DNA from: Firmicutes bacterium UBA1422
Lineage (GTDB): Bacteria; Bacillota; Clostridia; Peptostreptococcales; Anaerovoracaceae
Assembly: GCA_002304835.1 (NCBI GenBank)
Contig: DBPK01000027.1
Coordinates: forward strand, 11,431 to 17,351
Direction of reading: 5' to 3'
DNA: 5,921 bases
Positions 1 through 5,601 of the stretch are shown here, piece by piece. A program made the translations under genes and the position numbers. Below the pieces are notes generated by a model. The model ran no database searches, was not told the DNA's origin, and saw only the letters and a program-made list of their open reading frames with translations. Numbering within the stretch: position 1 is the stretch's first letter; every line of letters begins with the position of its first letter.

Positions 1-612
1 GCAGAAATAAACGGAACCAGCAGGACGGATGCGGGGGTTCATGCCATGGGACAGATGGCCAGTTTTGAAGGCGATATTAAAATACCCACAGCAAGACTTG
101 CCTATGCTCTCAACAATCTTCTGCCCGGATCGATAAGAATAAAAGAGGCCCTTGAAAAACCAACGGGTTTCCATGCCCGTTTTGATGCAAAAGCTAAAAA
201 GTATATTTACAGGATAAAGAACTGCTCCCAAAGAGATCCTTTCAAAAGGAATTTTTATTATTTTGTAGAAAAACCGCTGGATCTTCATGCAATGCAAAAA
301 GCGGCAGTATATATAGAGGGCAAACATGATTTCAAATGTTTTCAGGCTGCGGGAAGTACAGAAAAAGAGACGACTGTAAGGACCGTAGAAAATCTTTCAA
401 TCAGGAAAGAAGCAGACGAAATAATAATTGAGATCACAGGAGACGGGTTCCTTTATAATATGGTAAGGATAATAACAGGGACACTGGTGGATGTGGGACA
501 CGGCAAAATATCTCCCTTGGAGATGCCCTTGATAATAAATTCAAAGGACAGAAAAAAGGCGGGACATACGGCTCCCCCCCAGGGACTTTATCTGGCGGAG
601 GTCTATTACTGA
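1..612 (+). CDS. truA: tRNA pseudouridine(38-40) synthase TruA, 5'-truncated by window edge
   Basis: TruA isomerises uridine to pseudouridine at positions 38-40 of the tRNA anticodon arm in the cytoplasm. The reading frame is open from base 1, and 203 codons are visible. The catalytic motif RTDAGVHA begins at visible residue 8, with the nucleophilic Asp at residue 10. This motif lies upstream of the first ATG (base 46), so that ATG is internal; about 40 N-terminal residues are probably missing to the left. Other family blocks follow: NNLLP, FHARFDAKAKKYIYRI (residues 57-72), GKHDF with AAGS and RTV, GDGFLYNMVRIITGTLVDVG, and the terminal HTAPPQGLYLAEVYY. In many Firmicutes truA sits before rplM-rpsI. 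Here it is followed by a dCMP deaminase gene, so it could be a second truA paralogue; this is inference. The end is intact, with a TGA stop at 610-612. Confidence 0.95.
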   Translation, partial: AEINGTSRTDAGVHAMGQMASFEGDIKIPTARLAYALNNLLPGSIRIKEALEKPTGFHARFDAKAKKYIYRIKNCSQRDPFKRNFYYFVEKPLDLHAMQKAAVYIEGKHDFKCFQAAGSTEKETTVRTVENLSIRKEADEIIIEITGDGFLYNMVRIITGTLVDVGHGKISPLEMPLIINSKDRKKAGHTAPPQGLYLAEVYY

Positions 613-641
613 TTGATATTTCATATAAGGTATGTTACGAT
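613..641 (+). promoter_or_regulatory. candidate promoter for the dCMP deaminase gene
   Basis: TTGATA (613-618, one mismatch to TTGACA) is separated by exactly 17 bases from TACGAT (636-641, four of six matches to TATAAT). It lies just after the truA stop codon. Initiation near 648 would give a leader of about 30 bases containing the RBS. The boxes are seen in sequence; promoter activity is inferred. The gene could instead be read from truA, since no convincing terminator hairpin lies between them. Confidence 0.4.
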
Positions 642-664
642 TTTTTTGAGCTAATATTTTTATC

Positions 665-671
665 AAAGGAG
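665..671 (+). promoter_or_regulatory. RBS deciding the start of the dCMP deaminase
   Basis: AAAGGAG lies 6 bases before the ATG at 678 but only 3 bases before the in-frame GTG at 675. The spacing favours ATG 678 as the start, so the protein begins M-A-K-T rather than M-M-A-K-T. Confidence 0.7.
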
Positions 672-677
672 AATGTG

Positions 678-1145
678 ATGGCAAAAACCATAATTAAAGA
701 AAGACCCGACTGGGACCATTATTTTATGAAAATGGCCGAGCTGGCAGCCACAAGGTCTACTTGTCTGAGAAGGCAGGTGGGGGCAGCCATAGTAATGGAC
801 AAACATGTTATATCGACAGGTTACAATGGAGCTCCCAAGGGAGTCCCCCACTGTGAAGAACGGGGAGCATGCATGAGGGAAGAAATGAAAATACCCTCCG
901 GAGAAAGACACGAACTATGTCGGGCCCTGCATGCGGAACAGAACGCAATAATACAGGCAGCCACATACCCGCAGAGCATAGAAGGTGCCACCATATACAT
1001 AACACATCAGCCCTGTCTCATATGCGCAAAGATGATAATAAATGCAGGCATCAGGAGAATAGTAGTAAGAGAAGGTTATCCTGATGAAATGGCAACAGAG
1101 ATGCTTGCGGAGGCAGGACTAAAAATAGTAATGCTTGATAAATAA
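678..1145 (+). CDS. comEB: dCMP deaminase (ComEB family cytidine/deoxycytidylate deaminase)
   Basis: This 155-residue cytoplasmic enzyme is predicted to convert dCMP to dUMP, feeding thymidylate synthesis. The zinc-dependent deaminase signature is complete: H85-A86-E87 (His zinc ligand, Glu proton shuttle) and P112-C113-L-I-C116 (two Cys zinc ligands). The blocks TRSTCLRRQVGA (25-36), TGYNGAPKG (47-55) and IPSGERHELC (72-81) are typical of the dCMP deaminase branch rather than of cytidine or tRNA-adenosine deaminases. Extra Cys/His residues around 58-81 may bind a structural zinc, as in some family members (inference). Length is normal. The start was chosen from RBS spacing. The family includes ComEB of the Bacillus competence operon, but comEC and comEA are not beside it here. 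Firmicute genomes often place this gene just upstream of the atp operon, commonly with upp and wecB, which are absent next to it here. Confidence 0.93.
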   Translation: MAKTIIKERPDWDHYFMKMAELAATRSTCLRRQVGAAIVMDKHVISTGYNGAPKGVPHCEERGACMREEMKIPSGERHELCRALHAEQNAIIQAATYPQSIEGATIYITHQPCLICAKMIINAGIRRIVVREGYPDEMATEMLAEAGLKIVMLDK

Positions 1146-1149
1146 AGAT

Positions 1150-1179
1150 AAGCATATCTTAAATAGGATATATGCTTTT
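1150..1179 (+). terminator. weak AT-rich hairpin after the dCMP deaminase
   Basis: AAGCATAT (1150-1157) and ATATGCTT (1170-1177) form a perfect 8-bp stem with a 12-base loop, ending in TTTT (1176-1179). The stem begins 5 bases after the stop codon. It has only two G-C pairs and a short T-run, so as a terminator it would be inefficient; it may act as a 3'-end stabiliser. Confidence 0.35.
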
Positions 1180-1203
1180 GCCGTAAAAACAAAAAGAGTA
1201 TTT

Positions 1204-1274
1204 GATCAGAGTAAATATGTCCCGTGAAACCTGTCACAAAGATTAGGCTTTAGAGGAATACTCTGATCTTTTTT
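1204..1274 (+). terminator. probable rho-independent terminator with a long structured loop
   Basis: GATCAGAGTA (1204-1213) is the exact reverse complement of TACTCTGATC (1259-1268), giving a 10-bp stem followed directly by six Ts (1269-1274). An A-rich stretch (1186-1196) to the left would supply a T-run on the opposite strand, so it may work in both directions. The 45-base loop is unusually long. It contains a small GTGA/TCAC stem (1224-1227 with 1234-1237). The simplest reading is the terminator of the dCMP deaminase transcript, insulating it from the atp operon. A cis-regulatory RNA or small RNA is an alternative; no known family was recognised. Confidence 0.5.
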
Positions 1275-1281
1275 ATTCAGA

Positions 1282-1312
1282 GAGAGCCTAAACCCTTATT
1301 TTTCAGGCTTTC
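1282..1312 (+). other. second intergenic hairpin
   Basis: GAGAGCCT (1282-1289) pairs with AGGCTTTC (1305-1312) over 8 bp including one G-T/U wobble, with a 15-base T-rich loop. No T-run follows, so it is not a standard terminator on the + strand. The right arm AGGCTTT repeats a heptamer at 1245-1251 inside the loop of the preceding element. The role is unknown. Confidence 0.4.
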
Positions 1313-1341
1313 ACTACGAATCGTGTAAATTTTAACAAAGG

Positions 1342-1369
1342 TTTACTTTTATTTTTTTCGGCGTATAAT
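1342..1369 (+). promoter_or_regulatory. predicted main promoter of the atp operon
   Basis: A perfect TATAAT -10 box lies at 1364-1369. TTTACT at 1342-1347 is a plausible -35 box (four of six matches) with a 16-base, T-rich spacer. Initiation would fall near 1375-1377, only 3-5 bases before the ATG at 1380, leaving no room for an RBS. TTTAC also forms the right arm of a weak 5-bp hairpin (1325-1329 with 1342-1346). Confidence 0.6.
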
Positions 1370-1379
1370 AGAGTATATC

Positions 1380-1796
1380 ATGGACGAGTTTGCGAAATTC
1401 AAGAACAGGATATTGTTATATGGACTTGTCGCAGCAGGTATTTTTGAACTGATATCTCTGATTTTTTTGGGGCTCAGCACAAGATTTGTTTACGGACTTT
1501 TGATCGGTACCTGCGTAGCTGTAGTTAACTTCAATATAATGATTTTTTGTGCAAAACGGGTGCTTGAAAAAGAAAAGCCCTACTGGTCCACTCTGGGTTA
1601 TGTAATAAGATTTTTGATTTACGGGGTCGTTCTTTATATGACGTTCAGATCCTCATACATCGTAGGGATAGGCTGTGGCGCCGGGTTCCTGACAATACAG
1701 ACTTCGATATTTTATATTCACATCCTGAGCCCGAAGATTTTCAGGAAAAAGAAAGATGGTGAAACCGCAGACATAAACGATCAGCCAAAGGGCTGA
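1380..1796 (+). CDS. atpI: AtpI-like F-type ATP synthase subunit I
   Basis: This 138-residue integral membrane protein is the first gene of the atp operon. Four hydrophobic segments can be seen, at about residues 11-32, 36-58, 71-89 and 92-116, followed by a charged, hydrophilic tail (119-138). Size, topology and position directly before atpB match the ATP synthase I family. Members are thought to assist c-ring assembly or Mg2+ supply and are not part of the finished enzyme; sequence conservation in the family is low, so the assignment rests partly on context. The frame is open upstream back to 1329, but no ATG, GTG or TTG occurs there, so ATG 1380 is the best start. No Shine-Dalgarno sequence precedes it, unlike most other genes here, which suggests leaderless translation. 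The gene ends 19 bases before the atpB GTG. Confidence 0.78.
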   Translation: MDEFAKFKNRILLYGLVAAGIFELISLIFLGLSTRFVYGLLIGTCVAVVNFNIMIFCAKRVLEKEKPYWSTLGYVIRFLIYGVVLYMTFRSSYIVGIGCGAGFLTIQTSIFYIHILSPKIFRKKKDGETADINDQPKG

Positions 1797-1800
1797 TGGC

Positions 1801-1808
1801 AAGGAGGT
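1801..1808 (+). promoter_or_regulatory. strong RBS supporting a GTG start for atpB
   Basis: AAGGAGGT lies 7 bases before GTG 1816 and is nearly a full anti-16S match. No other in-frame start codon sits at a suitable distance, so this site fixes the atpB start. Confidence 0.85.
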
Positions 1809-1815
1809 ACGGGCA

Positions 1816-2526
1816 GTGCATATAGGCCCTCAGATAGTTATTAAATTTGATAACGGCGTTTTTATAACAAATACTGTTTGCTTTGGTATAATTGTTGCCG
1901 TTATTTTGATTGTTCTGGCATTATGGTCCACAAGAAGAATGAAGAAAGTCCCGGACGGCAAACAGGTCATAGCAGAGATGGTCGTTGAAGGTGTATATAA
2001 TATGGTGAAAGCAACAATGGGACCCAAGGGGATCAATTATGCACCCTATATAGGAACACTTTTTTTCTTTGTTCTTTTCAGCAATATGCTGGGACTTTTC
2101 GGACAGAGACCTGTTACCGCCGATGTAAACACCACATTTGCGCTGGCAGCGATAACTTTTGTACTGATACAGAGACAGGCTCTTAAGAGCTATGGACTTA
2201 TAGGAAAAATGAAAGAAATGGCTCAGCCGTACCCCTTTATGTTCCCTCTCAAGATAATAGAACAGCTTTCCTTCCCCATTTCTCTTTCATTCCGACTTTT
2301 CGGCAACATACTCGGCGGAGTGATAGTTATTGAAATGCTTCTTGAGGGATTGGCCACCGCCAGTGAAGCCCTGCATTTGCCGATACCGCTTCTGGACGCA
2401 GTAATTCCAATGCCGGCGAATTTTTTCTTTGATATTTTTGAGCCTGTACTTCAGGCCTTTATATTTACAATGTTGACTATGGTATTCATCACGATGGAAA
2501 TAGCGACCCGCGATGAAGAACATTGA
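1816..2526 (+). CDS. atpB: F-type ATP synthase subunit a
   Basis: Subunit a is the Fo stator channel protein that carries ions to and from the c-ring in the cytoplasmic membrane. The protein is 236 residues, normal for a Firmicute. Membrane segments are seen near 19-37, 77-96, 106-118, 147-175 and 205-230. The essential stator arginine is R160 in SFRLFGN (158-164), facing the c-ring glutamate. Other family marks are the PVTADVNTT loop (99-107), the PLKIIEQLSFPISL stretch before R160, and the LQAFIFTML helix (212-220) with Q213. Translation starts at GTG behind a very strong RBS. The gene is 19 bases after atpI and 37 bases before atpE. No residue that would abolish function was noticed. Confidence 0.96.
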   Translation: MHIGPQIVIKFDNGVFITNTVCFGIIVAVILIVLALWSTRRMKKVPDGKQVIAEMVVEGVYNMVKATMGPKGINYAPYIGTLFFFVLFSNMLGLFGQRPVTADVNTTFALAAITFVLIQRQALKSYGLIGKMKEMAQPYPFMFPLKIIEQLSFPISLSFRLFGNILGGVIVIEMLLEGLATASEALHLPIPLLDAVIPMPANFFFDIFEPVLQAFIFTMLTMVFITMEIATRDEEH

Positions 2527-2563
2527 CATACAAGCAATCAATTTTTATTAGGAGGTAAATATT

Positions 2564-2827
2564 ATGTCATCACAAATAACACCGGAAGCTCTGATTTATG
2601 CCTTTTCCGCATTGGGAGCAGCAGTAAGTATCGGCTTTGCCGCACTTGGTATAGGTATAGGCCAGGGGCTTGCAGCCAGTAGAGCTGTAGAAGGCGTTGG
2701 AAGACAACCCGAAGCCAAAGGTGATCTGCTTCAGGTAATGCTTGTAGGACAGGCAGTAACGGAGACTACAGGTATATTTGCATTTATCGTATCCATCGTT
2801 TTACTTTTCGCAAATCCTTTTGCCTGA
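2564..2827 (+). CDS. atpE: F-type ATP synthase subunit c, Na+-type ligand set
   Basis: Subunit c is the 87-residue hairpin proteolipid that forms the rotating c-ring of Fo. Two membrane helices (about 8-40 and 56-84) flank the polar loop RQPEAKGD (47-54). The glycine-rich first helix GIGIGQG (29-35) packs the ring. The ion-carrying acid is E67 in GQAVTETTG (62-70). Q34 on helix 1 together with E67, T68 and T69 matches the ligand set known from Na+-translocating c-rings (Ilyobacter Q32, E65, S66, T67), so Na+ coupling is plausible. F72 replaces the conserved Tyr of the Ilyobacter site, and the nearby helix-1 Pro is Ile, so specificity is not certain. RBS AGGAGGT (2550-2556) sits 7 bases before the ATG, consistent with the high expression needed for a multi-copy subunit. 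Confidence 0.96.
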   Translation: MSSQITPEALIYAFSALGAAVSIGFAALGIGIGQGLAASRAVEGVGRQPEAKGDLLQVMLVGQAVTETTGIFAFIVSIVLLFANPFA

Positions 2828-2866
2828 GAAAACGAATAAAAAGCCAAAGAAGGGAGGAGACAGCCT

Positions 2867-3379
2867 ATGGAATTTGCACCGCTTATCAGTTTCAACTGGA
2901 CATTGCTGATGCAGCTCGTAACAGTTTTTGTCCTTTATATTATACTGAGAAAATTCTTCTTTGAGAAAGTCCATGATTTTGTGCAGAAGAGAGAAAGCAC
3001 TGTCAAGGAAGCTTTTGATTCGGCAGAAGCCACCAACAGAAAAGCTGACGAAAAACTGGAGGCTTACAGTATTAAGATAGCCCAGATAGAAAGCGAAGGC
3101 AGGGAGATCATAAGAGAATCCAAATTAAAAGCAGATGAGAAGGCAAAAGAAATAATCGATGAGGCAAATACCAAAGCCAATGAGATAATGATGAGAGCCG
3201 AAAAAGAAATCAAAAGACAGAAAGAAAAAGCTCTTGTGGAAATGAAAGAAGAAGTTGGAATGCTGGCAGTAATGGCAGCCGAGAAAATAATGGAAAAAGA
3301 TTTAGAGAAAACCGACGAGCAGAAGCAGATAGTCGATAAGATAATAAAAGGGGCAGGTACTTCGGAATGGCAGAACTGA
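2867..3379 (+). CDS. atpF: F-type ATP synthase subunit b
   Basis: Subunit b is the peripheral stalk protein, normally a homodimer, that anchors Fo to the F1 head through delta. The 170-residue protein has one N-terminal membrane helix (about 11-30, following the FNWTLLMQL entry) and then a long charged helix (about 35-145) rich in Lys, Glu and Ala, typical of the b right-handed coiled coil. The C-terminal part (AVMAAEKIMEKDL, 134-146) matches the family's delta-binding end. RBS GGGAGGAG (2852-2859) lies 7 bases before the ATG. The last 13 bases overlap the start of atpH, indicating translational coupling. There is a single b gene, with no b' paralogue in the window. Confidence 0.94.
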   Translation: MEFAPLISFNWTLLMQLVTVFVLYIILRKFFFEKVHDFVQKRESTVKEAFDSAEATNRKADEKLEAYSIKIAQIESEGREIIRESKLKADEKAKEIIDEANTKANEIMMRAEKEIKRQKEKALVEMKEEVGMLAVMAAEKIMEKDLEKTDEQKQIVDKIIKGAGTSEWQN

Positions 3380-3900
3380 CCATTGATATGACATATGGAA
3401 GTGCGCTATTTCAAGTGGCACAGGATCTTAAAAAAGAAAACAGGATCCTTGAAGACGCTGAAGATGTTCTTTCGGTACTCGAAAAAGAAAAAGAACTTAG
3501 CGCATTTATTGATAATCCCACAATCCCGGCAGAAGAAAAAAAAGAAGCTATCAAGAGAATTTTTGAGCAGAACATCTGCAAGGAACTGCTTAATCTTCTT
3601 TATTTGCTTGTGGATAAACGGAGAACAAGGCATTATTCCAAAATAATAAGATATTACAAAGGACTTGTTAACAAAAAAGAAGGTTTTGCATACGGAACCG
3701 TTTTCTCGGTCACTCCTCTGACGAAGAAACAGATAAAGGATTTTGAGAGCAAAACCGAAGTACTCATGGACAGCAGAGTAAAACTTGAAAACATAACAGA
3801 TGCTTCCCTTATCGGAGGAGTAAAGATCCTTATAAACGGCAAAATAATCGATGCTTCGTTGCGGAAGAGACTCAATGATTTGGAAAACATTCTGAAATAA
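3367..3900 (+). CDS. atpH: F-type ATP synthase subunit delta
   Basis: Delta caps the alpha3beta3 head and binds the b dimer, completing the stator. The 177-residue length is normal. The N-terminal helical domain opens with the family pattern around Y10 (TYGSALFQVAQ, 9-19), and the C-terminal domain carries the diagnostic block SLIGGVKILINGKIIDASLRKRL (147-169). ATG 3367 lies inside the end of atpF with only a mediocre RBS (GGGCAGG, 3351-3357), so translation is probably coupled to atpF termination. The downstream ATG at 3388 would start just before Y10 and is less likely. The gene ends 15 bases before atpA. Confidence 0.94.
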   Translation: MAELTIDMTYGSALFQVAQDLKKENRILEDAEDVLSVLEKEKELSAFIDNPTIPAEEKKEAIKRIFEQNICKELLNLLYLLVDKRRTRHYSKIIRYYKGLVNKKEGFAYGTVFSVTPLTKKQIKDFESKTEVLMDSRVKLENITDASLIGGVKILINGKIIDASLRKRLNDLENILK

Positions 3901-3915
3901 GCAGGAGGAAATCAA

Positions 3916-5598
3916 ATGAATTTAAGACCCGAAGAAATAAGTGCGGTCATAAAAGAACAAATCAAGAATTATGAAAACCAGCTTGATGTTTCAGATTTCG
4001 GTACCGTAATACAGGTAGGAGACGGGATCGCCAGAGTATACGGACTTGATAACTGTATGTCCGGAGAGCTTCTGGAGTTCCCCGGAGGCATATACGGAAT
4101 GGCACTCAACCTGGAAGAAGACAATGTGGGAACAGTAATACTGGGATCCGACAAGGAAATAAAAGAAGGGGATATAGTAAAACCAACCAAAAGGGTAGTA
4201 GAGGTACCGGTGGGAGAAGAACTGATCGGAAGAGTAGTCAATTCCCTGGGCCAGCCGTTGGATGGTAAGGGCCCTATCAAAACCGGCAAGACCCGTCCCG
4301 TGGAAAGCCCGGCTCCGGGAGTCCTCCAGAGGCAGTCGGTAAAAGAGCCTCTGCAGACCGGACTTAAAGCTATAGATTCCATGATACCTATAGGTAAAGG
4401 GCAGAGGGAGCTTATTATAGGCGACAGGCAGACGGGCAAAACCGCCATAGCCATAGATACTATACTTAATCAGAAGGATGAGGATGTCATATGCATATAT
4501 GTGGCAATAGGCCAGAAGAAATCCACGGTGGCACAGCTGGTGAAGGCTCTTGAGAGGAAGGGCGCAATGAAGAATACGATCATTGTATCCGCCACAGCCA
4601 GTGATGTGGCTCCACTTCAGTATATAGCCCCCTATGCAGGCTGCGCCATGGGTGAATATTTCATGTATATGGGAAAGCATGTTCTTGTTATATATGATGA
4701 TCTTTCGAAACATGCAGTGGCCTACAGAGCCATGTCACTGCTGCTTAGAAGACCACCGGGAAGAGAAGCTTATCCAGGGGATGTATTTTACCTTCACAGC
4801 AGACTGCTGGAAAGAGCAGCAAAACTTTCAGATGAACTGGGCGGAGGTTCTCTTACAGCCCTTCCCATAATAGAGACCCAGGCGGGAGATGTTTCAGCAT
4901 ATATACCGACTAATGTAATATCCATTACAGACGGTCAGATATTCCTTGAAACAGAATTGTTCTTCACGGGGCAGAGACCTGCCATCAATGCGGGCATTTC
5001 GGTATCCCGTGTGGGAGGCGATGCTCAGATCAAAGCCATGAAAAAAGTTGCCAGCAAGGTAAAACTGGAATTGGCCCAGTACAGAGAACTGGCCAGTTTC
5101 TCGCAGTTCGGCTCTGATGTGGATGCGGAAACAAAAGCCAGGCTGGATCACGGTGAAAGGCTTATGGAGATCATAAAGCAAGGCCAGTATAAGCCCCTTT
5201 CGGTAGACCATCAGGTAATGATCATATATGCAGCTGTAAACGGATATCTTAAGGATGTCCCTGTAGAAAGCATACAGGCCTTCGAAGAAGCACTTTATGA
5301 ACATATGGATACTCATCATCCGCAAATAGGCAAAGAGCTTGTGGAAAAGGGAGAACTTTCAAAGGAAAATGAGAGTGCTCTTATAAGTGCCCTTGAAGAT
5401 TTCAAGAGAATAACAGCTTTTTCCGTAAGACCCGAAACGCCCGTAATAGAAAAAGAAATCAACAAAGAGGCTGGTGAGCAGTGCGTATGCGAGCCCGAAG
5501 CGGATGAAAAGGCTAATAAAAAAGCAATGAAACAAGCGGCAAAAGCCGAAAAAAAAGCAGCAAAAGAAGCAAAGAAGGCTGACAAAAAAAAGGAGTAA
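3916..5598 (+). CDS. atpA: F-type ATP synthase subunit alpha with extended C-terminus
   Basis: Alpha is the non-catalytic nucleotide-binding subunit of the F1 head and contributes the arginine finger to the beta catalytic sites. Visible marks are the N-terminal beta-barrel (about 27-95), Walker A GDRQTGKT (169-176), Walker B LVIYDD (257-262), the RRPPGREAYPGDVFYLHSRL block (278-297), and the alpha/beta signature PAINAGISVSRVGGDAQ (355-371) with the finger at R365. The family normally ends near residue 505; this protein has 560. The extra ~56 residues (505-560) contain a CVC triplet (523-525), then a Lys/Ala-rich tail (13 Lys and 9 Ala among residues 532-560). The A-rich codons of the tail hold the atpG RBS. 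RBS AGGAGG (3903-3908) is 7 bases before the ATG. The core looks fully functional. Confidence 0.97.
   Translation: MNLRPEEISAVIKEQIKNYENQLDVSDFGTVIQVGDGIARVYGLDNCMSGELLEFPGGIYGMALNLEEDNVGTVILGSDKEIKEGDIVKPTKRVVEVPVGEELIGRVVNSLGQPLDGKGPIKTGKTRPVESPAPGVLQRQSVKEPLQTGLKAIDSMIPIGKGQRELIIGDRQTGKTAIAIDTILNQKDEDVICIYVAIGQKKSTVAQLVKALERKGAMKNTIIVSATASDVAPLQYIAPYAGCAMGEYFMYMGKHVLVIYDDLSKHAVAYRAMSLLLRRPPGREAYPGDVFYLHSRLLERAAKLSDELGGGSLTALPIIETQAGDVSAYIPTNVISITDGQIFLETELFFTGQRPAINAGISVSRVGGDAQIKAMKKVASKVKLELAQYRELASFSQFGSDVDAETKARLDHGERLMEIIKQGQYKPLSVDHQVMIIYAAVNGYLKDVPVESIQAFEEALYEHMDTHHPQIGKELVEKGELSKENESALISALEDFKRITAFSVRPETPVIEKEINKEAGEQCVCEPEADEKANKKAMKQAAKAEKKAAKEAKKADKKKE
5590..5595 (+). promoter_or_regulatory. 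RBS of atpG embedded in the last codons of atpA
   Basis: AAGGAG spans the final Lys and Glu codons of atpA, 6 bases before the atpG ATG at 5602. It directly follows a run of eight A (5584-5591 together with the first base of the motif region). Ribosomes finishing atpA would pass over this site, so coupling is likely. Confidence 0.75.
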
Positions 5599-5601
5599 AA
5601 A

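Noticed and set aside
46..612. ATG at 46 as the start of truA
   Set aside because: The catalytic RTDAGVHA motif is encoded upstream of it (bases 22-45) in the same open frame, so this ATG is internal.
675..677. GTG at 675 as the start of the dCMP deaminase
   Set aside because: It is only 3 bases from the RBS; ATG 678 has better spacing and is the more common codon.
869..1084. Alternative + frame open inside the dCMP deaminase
   Set aside because: It overlaps a gene with complete catalytic motifs, and its product has no recognisable features.
1178..1206. TTGCCG-N17-TTTGAT as a distal atp promoter
   Set aside because: Each box matches the consensus at only four of six bases, and transcription from it would meet the T6 terminator at 1269-1274; the TATAAT promoter is far better.
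1325..1358. GTAAA/TTTAC hairpin followed by a T-rich stretch as a terminator
   Set aside because: The stem has only 5 bp with one G-C pair and sits within the promoter; the T-run is better explained as the spacer and upstream promoter region.
2522..2542. ATTGA/TCAAT inverted repeat between atpB and atpE
   Set aside because: It is a 5-bp stem with one G-C pair, within chance expectation in AT-rich DNA; too weak for a terminator or processing site.
3406..4713. Long minus-strand open frames opposite atpH and atpA (3406-3915, 3969-4454, 3991-4713)
   Set aside because: They lie entirely antisense to well-conserved genes, have no recognisable family features, and are expected shadows of the codon bias.
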